Origin: Prevotella sp. UBA3757
Lineage (GTDB): Bacteria > Bacteroidota > Bacteroidia > Bacteroidales > Bacteroidaceae
NCBI GenBank assembly: GCA_002371715.1
Contig: DFGF01000003.1
Location: 1-10,107 of the forward strand
DNA length: 10,107 nucleotides
Direction of reading: 5' to 3'
The notes beneath the pieces were generated by a model. The model was not told the DNA's origin. It searched no databases and was given only the letters and a program-made list of their open reading frames with translations. The position numbers and the translations under genes were made by a program. Below are positions 6,206 to 10,107 of the stretch, one piece after another. Numbering within the stretch: the stretch's first letter is position 1; each line of letters begins with the position of its first letter.

Positions 6206-6838
6206 ATGGCTGTCACGATAGACGAATACATCACGCAGCACATCGAGCCGGAGCCGGACTACCTGTACCGGCTCTGGCGGGCTACAAATATCCACATGCT
6301 GCACGGGCGCATGGCCTCAGGCCACCTGCAGGGCCGGTTGCTGAAGATGCTGGTCGAGATGATACGTCCGAGGAACATACTCGAAGTGGGCACCTTCAGC
6401 GGCTATTCGGCACTCTGCATGGCCGAAGGCCTCGAGGAGGGAGGCATGGTCTACACCTTCGAGATCAATGACGAGCAGGAGGATTTTACGCGGCCCTGGA
6501 TAGAGGGCTCGCCCTGGGCCGGTCGCGTTCGCTTCATCATTGGCGATGCCAACGAGGAGGCAGCGAAACTGGGCGTCCTGTTCGACATGGCCTTCATTGA
6601 CGGTGACAAGCGCACCTACCGGCAGACTTACGAAACGGTGCTCAGCCTGCTGAATCGCGGAGGTTTTATCGTGGCCGATAATACGCTTTGGGACGGACAT
6701 GTCATCGATCAAAGCTACGACCGAGACCCGCAGACGCGTGGCATTGAGAGCTTCAACGACTTCCTGATGCACGATGACCGCGTGGAGCAGGTCATACTGC
6801 CACTGCGCGACGGACTGACGCTCATTCGGAAGCGATAA
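6206..6838 (+). CDS. SAM-dependent O-methyltransferase (caffeoyl-CoA O-methyltransferase-like)
   Basis: The 210-residue class I methyltransferase belongs to the Methyltransf_3/COMT-like group of small, metal-dependent enzymes that methylate catechol-type hydroxyls. The SAM-binding motif I is ILEVGTFSGYSAL (58-70), and an acidic strand end is at FEIN (85-88). GDANEE (113-118) should contact the adenine. Metal ligands are probably Asp132 in FIDGDK (130-135) and Asp158-Asn159 in VADNTLW (156-162). ASGHLQGRLL (37-46) is the usual N-terminal substrate-side helix. There is no signal peptide, so it is cytoplasmic. It follows aroQ by 9 bp and is probably co-transcribed. As I recall, Bacteroides genomes often keep aroQ and such a methyltransferase close together, sometimes with pyk between; no pyk is seen here. 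The physiological substrate is unknown. Confidence 0.88.
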   Translation: MAVTIDEYITQHIEPEPDYLYRLWRATNIHMLHGRMASGHLQGRLLKMLVEMIRPRNILEVGTFSGYSALCMAEGLEEGGMVYTFEINDEQEDFTRPWIEGSPWAGRVRFIIGDANEEAAKLGVLFDMAFIDGDKRTYRQTYETVLSLLNRGGFIVADNTLWDGHVIDQSYDRDPQTRGIESFNDFLMHDDRVEQVILPLRDGLTLIRKR

Positions 6839-6872
6839 GACAGTATTTTACCCTGTTTTTGAACATTTTCCG

Positions 6873-6887
6873 TGCAAATAGTTTGCA
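6873..6887. promoter_or_regulatory. 15-bp palindrome over the lrp -33 box, candidate Lrp operator
   Basis: TGCAAATAGTTTGCA is a perfect inverted repeat with 6-bp arms and a 3-bp AT-rich centre. This is the size and form of binding sites known for Lrp/AsnC regulators. It includes the predicted -33 TTTG (6882-6885) of the lrp promoter, so a bound regulator would block RNA polymerase. Autoregulation is an inference. Confidence 0.45.
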
Positions 6888-6912
6888 GTTTCAATAAAAA
6901 TGCGTACTTTTG
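6882..6912 (+). promoter_or_regulatory. Promoter of the lrp/peptidase operon
   Basis: TTTG at 6882-6885 is followed after 19 bp by TACTTTTG at 6905-6912, a full match to the Bacteroidota consensus. Transcription would start near 6918-6920, about 24 bases before the ATG at 6943. This rules out the upstream in-frame TTG at 6910 as the translation start. Confidence 0.7.
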
Positions 6913-6913
6913 C

Positions 6914-6926
6914 TTACAATTTGTAA
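6914..6926. promoter_or_regulatory. 13-bp palindrome over the lrp transcription start, candidate operator
   Basis: TTACAATTTGTAA has perfect 6-bp arms around a single central T and lies just downstream of the -7 box. Its centre (6920) is 40 bp from the centre of the upstream palindrome (6880), close to four helical turns, so both would face the same side of the DNA. Confidence 0.4.
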
Positions 6927-6942
6927 AACAATACTATTAGCA

Positions 6943-7407
6943 ATGGAAAAAATAGATAATCTCGACAAGAAAATCCTAAGCATTCTGTCGAAGAACGCGC
7001 GCATTCCGTTCAAGGATGTCGCAGCGGAGTGTAACGTGAGCCGGGCAGCCATCCACCAGCGCGTTCAGCACCTCATTGAGGCCGGCGTCATCATGGGTAG
7101 CGGTTTTGACGTCAATCCGAAGAGTCTTGGCTATTCCACCTGTACTTATGTCGGCATCACGCTGGAGCGCGGTTCGATGTATAAGAATGTGGTAGAATGC
7201 CTGCACGAGATACCTGAGATAGTAGAGTGCCATTTCACGACTGGTCCCTACACGATGCTTGTAAAACTCTATGCGCGCGACAATGAACAACTGATGCACC
7301 TGCTCAACGGACGGCTACAGGACATTCCGGGCGTGGTAGCCACGGAGACACTGATTTCACTCGAGCAGAGCATCAAACGCGATATTCCCGTTACCTTTGA
7401 AGATTAA
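6943..7407 (+). CDS. Lrp/AsnC-family transcriptional regulator
   Basis: The 154-residue protein has the standard Lrp/AsnC layout. It opens with IDNLDKKILSILSKNARIPF (4-23) and a winged helix-turn-helix at about 22-45 (FKDVAAECNVSRAAIHQRV). A linker follows with GVIMGSGFDVNPKSLGY (48-64), then a RAM effector and dimer domain at about 66-140 with GPYTMLVKLYARD (101-113). Such regulators sense amino acids and control amino-acid or peptide metabolism, usually including their own gene. ATG 6943 is chosen because the longer in-frame reading starts at a TTG within the -7 promoter box. The peptidase fusion gene begins 4 bp after its stop, so the regulator probably controls its own operon. Its ligand is not predictable; hydrolysis products of the downstream enzyme are candidates. 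Confidence 0.92.
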   Translation: MEKIDNLDKKILSILSKNARIPFKDVAAECNVSRAAIHQRVQHLIEAGVIMGSGFDVNPKSLGYSTCTYVGITLERGSMYKNVVECLHEIPEIVECHFTTGPYTMLVKLYARDNEQLMHLLNGRLQDIPGVVATETLISLEQSIKRDIPVTFED

Positions 7408-7411
7408 GCCC

Positions 7412-9130
7412 ATGACAAACCGTTTCCAGTGGCAGTCACAACTGAGCGAGGTCTATGCCTCGTTCCCGGAAGCCGCTTGCCGGCCGGTCATCGGCATAAC
7501 AGGCAACTATGGTGAACAGAATTGTAAACTTGCCGACGGCTATTACCGCGCCGTGCAGAGGGCGGGGGGCGTGCCCGTCATTATTCCCCCGCTGAGCGAT
7601 ACCGACTGCATCATCAATACGTTGGAGCGTATCGACGGACTACTGCTCAGCGGTGGTGCCGACTACAATCCGCTCTATGCCGGCGAGGAACCCCTGCCGT
7701 CACTGGGGGGCATCAATAGTGAGCGAGACCTGCCCGAACTGCTCATCACCCGTCTGGCCTACAACCGGCAGATTCCAATCCTGGGCATCTGTCGTGGCAT
7801 CCAGACGCTGGCCATGGCCTTGGGGGGCAGGGTGCTGCAGGACATCGGGGCAACGACGGTGAAGCATTCGCAGGACGCCAGTCGTTCTGAGCCAACTCAT
7901 AGTGTAAGGGTAGAGCGGCAGTCCGCCTTATATCATATATATAATAAGGTGGAGACGCTGTTCGTCAACTCCTTGCATCATCAGGCAGTTGCCGACGCCG
8001 GACCACTGTTCAGGGTGACAGCCAGAGCTGTCGACGACACCATCGAGGCTATCGAAAGCAGCGAGTACAAGAGCATTCTCGGCGTACAGTGGCATCCCGA
8101 ATGCCTGGGTGACGACGGACAGCCGCTGTTCAGATGGCTCGTCAGTCAGGCTCAGGCCTATCGCGCAGCCTGCGACATGCACAGTAGGGTGCTGACGCTT
8201 GACACACACTGCGATACGCCGATGTTCTTTCCGAAGGGCGTCGATTTCGGCAGTCGTGACCCCCAGCTGCTGGTCGACCTCCACAAGATGACGGAGGGCC
8301 GCCAGGATGCTACCATGATGGTGGCCTATCTGCCCCAACCGACTGCCCATCCGAAAGAGTTTGCCGACAACATCTTCGACCAGATAGAGCGTATCGTGGC
8401 TTCCAACAGCCGCTATGTTGCCTTGGCACGTACACCCGACGACCTCTGGACGAACAAGCATGAGGGTAAGAAAAGCATCATGCTGGGTATTGAGAACGGA
8501 CACGCGCTGGACGGCAACATAGAGAACCTGTATCACTTTGCCCGTCGTGGCATTGTCTACATGACGCTCTGCCACAATGGCGACAACGACATCTGCGATT
8601 CGGCTCGCGGCAATCATACGCACGGCGGCGTCAGCCCCTTCGGCCGTCAAGTCATCAGCGAAATGAACCGGCTGGGCATCATGGTCGACCTGAGCCATGC
8701 CGGGGAGCAGAGCTTCTACGATGCCCTCGAACTGTCAGCTCTGCCCATTGTGTGCAGTCACAGCAGTTGCAGGGCACTGTGTGACCATCCGCGCAACCTC
8801 ACCGACAACCAGATGCGCGACCTTGCCGCCAAGGGTGGTGTCATGCAGGTCACGCTCTACAACGGTTTCCTGGTAAAGGATGGCCAGGCAACCATTGAGG
8901 ACGCCATGCGCCACCTGCAGCATGCCATCGACATCATGGGTGTTGACCATGTCGGCTTGGGGACGGACTTCGATGGCGACGGAGGGGTTCGCGGACTTGC
9001 CGACTCGTCGGAGCTGATACGCTTCACCATGCAGCTGATGGCCCGAGAGTTTAGCGAAAGCGATATCCAGAAAATATGGGGAGGCAACTTCCTGCGGGTG
9101 ATGCAACAAGTGCAAAATGCAAGAAAATAA
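7412..9130 (+). CDS. Fused gamma-glutamyl hydrolase (peptidase C26) and M19 membrane-dipeptidase-type enzyme
   Basis: The 572-residue protein joins two hydrolases. Residues about 25-250 are a class I amidotransferase-like PuuD/C26 domain: GITGNYG, LLLSGGADYNP (77-87), the nucleophile Cys127 in GICRGIQTLAMALGG, and His228 and Glu230 in GVQWHPE. Residues about 258-568 are a renal-dipeptidase-type M19 domain. Its two-zinc site appears complete: His266 and Asp268 in DTHCD, Glu361 in GIENGHAL, His429 in VDLSHAG and His450 in CSHSS. Arg461 and Asp519 (GLGTDFDG) also match. The first domain should cut gamma-glutamyl amide bonds and the second dipeptides such as Cys-Gly or D-amino-acid dipeptides. 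There is no signal peptide, so it is likely cytoplasmic. ATG 7412 lies 4 bp after lrp; an in-frame TTG at 7397 would overlap lrp. Three G6 runs lie in the first domain. Confidence 0.88.
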   Translation: MTNRFQWQSQLSEVYASFPEAACRPVIGITGNYGEQNCKLADGYYRAVQRAGGVPVIIPPLSDTDCIINTLERIDGLLLSGGADYNPLYAGEEPLPSLGGINSERDLPELLITRLAYNRQIPILGICRGIQTLAMALGGRVLQDIGATTVKHSQDASRSEPTHSVRVERQSALYHIYNKVETLFVNSLHHQAVADAGPLFRVTARAVDDTIEAIESSEYKSILGVQWHPECLGDDGQPLFRWLVSQAQAYRAACDMHSRVLTLDTHCDTPMFFPKGVDFGSRDPQLLVDLHKMTEGRQDATMMVAYLPQPTAHPKEFADNIFDQIERIVASNSRYVALARTPDDLWTNKHEGKKSIMLGIENGHALDGNIENLYHFARRGIVYMTLCHNGDNDICDSARGNHTHGGVSPFGRQVISEMNRLGIMVDLSHAGEQSFYDALELSALPIVCSHSSCRALCDHPRNLTDNQMRDLAAKGGVMQVTLYNGFLVKDGQATIEDAMRHLQHAIDIMGVDHVGLGTDFDGDGGVRGLADSSELIRFTMQLMAREFSESDIQKIWGGNFLRVMQQVQNARK

Positions 9131-10105
9131 ATGAAACAGATTATCCTTTTTATCTGCATGGTCATAGGATGCTATTCATGCAGCACGTCAAAGAAAAGCC
9201 AGACGGCCAGTCAGTCAGTAGTCAGTGTCGAATTTAATGCTGATTCAGCCTATGCCTTCTGTGCTGCACAGTGTAGTTTCGGACCGCGCGTCATGAACAG
9301 TGAGGCCCATGAGCGTTGCGGCAATTGGATTCAGCAGCGCTTTACGCAGTACGGCTACGCGGTAGAGATGCAGAAGGCCGACCTGAAAGGCTATGACGGC
9401 ACGACGCTGCGCAGCACCAATATCATTGCACGGTCAGCAGTCACGGCAAAGCCCGCAATCCTGATTTGTGCACACTGGGACAGCCGTCCGTGGGCTGACA
9501 ACGACCCCGACGAAGCTAACTGGCGGACGCCCGTCATGGCGGCAAACGACGGCGCATCGGGTGTTGCCGTCATGCTGGAACTGGCACGCCTGCTCCAGCA
9601 GAACGACTCGGCATCGGTGGATGCCGACTTCATCTGTTTCGATGCTGAGGACTGGGGCGTTCCCCAATGGGAAGACAAGGCCGACGGCGACTCATGGGCT
9701 TTGGGTGCGCAGTACTGGGCTTCCAGTTACAGTCCGGAAGGCAGGAAATACCAATACGCCATCCTGCTTGACATGGTAGGCGGACAGGGGGCTAAATTCT
9801 ATCATGAGGCTTATTCCATGCACTACGCCCGTAGTGTGGTTGAACGCGTGTGGCAGGCTGCCGATGCAGCCGGTTACGGTAGCTTTTTCCCTGCCAAGGA
9901 CGGCGGCGGCGTCACTGACGACCATGTGCCTGTCAACGAGAAGGCCGGCATCCCCTGTATAGACATCATCAATCACTATCCTGACTGTGAACAGAGTTCG
10001 TTCGGTCCGACGTGGCATACCGTCAACGATGATATGCAGCACATTGACCGTACCACCCTGAAAGCCGTGGGGCAAACGCTGGTGCAGTTAATCTTTCAGA
10101 AATAA
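9131..10105 (+). CDS. M28-type zinc lipoprotein, probable type II glutaminyl-peptide cyclotransferase
   Basis: The 324-residue protein starts with a lipoprotein signal (MKQIILFICMVIGC) whose lipobox VIGC gives Cys14 as the lipidated residue. No acidic run follows the cysteine, so a periplasm-facing location is more likely than the cell surface. The mature part resembles animal-type glutaminyl cyclases, as known from oral Bacteroidota: SFGPRVMNSEAH (49-60), AHWDSRPWAD (114-123), AANDGASG with zinc ligand Asp140, FDAEDWG with Glu173 and Asp174, DDHVPV (263-268) and WHTVNDD with zinc ligand His296. It would turn N-terminal Gln of exported proteins into pyroglutamate, in line with the Bacteroidetes Q-rule for signal peptidase I products. 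A zinc aminopeptidase activity is the alternative. Its ATG directly follows the stop of the fusion gene with no gap, so it belongs to the lrp operon. Confidence 0.85.
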   Translation: MKQIILFICMVIGCYSCSTSKKSQTASQSVVSVEFNADSAYAFCAAQCSFGPRVMNSEAHERCGNWIQQRFTQYGYAVEMQKADLKGYDGTTLRSTNIIARSAVTAKPAILICAHWDSRPWADNDPDEANWRTPVMAANDGASGVAVMLELARLLQQNDSASVDADFICFDAEDWGVPQWEDKADGDSWALGAQYWASSYSPEGRKYQYAILLDMVGGQGAKFYHEAYSMHYARSVVERVWQAADAAGYGSFFPAKDGGGVTDDHVPVNEKAGIPCIDIINHYPDCEQSSFGPTWHTVNDDMQHIDRTTLKAVGQTLVQLIFQK

Positions 10106-10107
10106 CT

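Noticed and set aside
6840..6860. Possible terminator after the O-methyltransferase gene (ACAG, 9-base loop, CTGT, then T-run)
   Set aside because: The stem is only four base pairs with a long loop; too weak to call.
7928..8698. Minus-strand 256-codon open frame inside the fused hydrolase gene
   Set aside because: The plus strand carries complete C26 and M19 active-site motifs here; the antisense frame is a by-product of GC-rich codon use.

Overview
The window looks like chromosomal DNA of a Bacteroidota bacterium, most likely Bacteroidales of the Prevotella/Segatella kind. Coding DNA is GC-rich and intergenic DNA is AT-rich. Several genes are preceded by the Bacteroidota promoter pattern (a -33 TTTG or TTG, 19-20 bp, then a -7 TAnnTTTG). 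Leaders are short and AT-rich without clear Shine-Dalgarno sites. A type II glutaminyl cyclase lipoprotein and short 7-bp intergenic repeats also fit this group. The genus is an inference.

Layout. Positions 1-122 hold two strong hairpins, one of them G/C-rich and REP-like, and no gene. Positions 123-518 (-) encode an internally deleted Rpn-family (PD-(D/E)XK nuclease/putative transposase) protein that keeps its N-terminal tip and C-terminal region but has lost the nuclease core. Divergent from it is a DUF3737 beta-helix protein (716-1561). About 200 bp of 7-bp repeats follow and run into the start codon of a PatB/MalY-type PLP C-S lyase (1729-2904). That gene overlaps an OPT-family peptide transporter by ATGA (2901-4784). 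A XerD-type tyrosine recombinase (4789-5724, -) is convergent with the transporter and divergent from aroQ (5771-6196); the xerD and aroQ promoters overlap in a palindrome. aroQ is followed 9 bp later by an O-methyltransferase (6206-6838). Last comes a tight three-gene unit: an Lrp/AsnC regulator (6943-7407), a fused gamma-glutamyl hydrolase plus M19 dipeptidase (7412-9130), and a glutaminyl-peptide cyclotransferase-like lipoprotein (9131-10105).

How the genes may work together (inference). The transporter, C-S lyase, dual gamma-glutamyl/dipeptide hydrolase and Lrp regulator would suit uptake and breakdown of peptides, including gamma-glutamyl and cysteine-containing ones. The cyclase would act separately on exported proteins. 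xerD, aroQ and the methyltransferase are housekeeping genes.

No tRNA, rRNA, CRISPR array or complete insertion sequence was seen. The points most worth a second look are the core-deleted Rpn protein, the 7-bp repeat array across the patB start codon, the palindromic xerD/aroQ promoters, the two palindromes at the lrp promoter, and the C26-M19 fusion.
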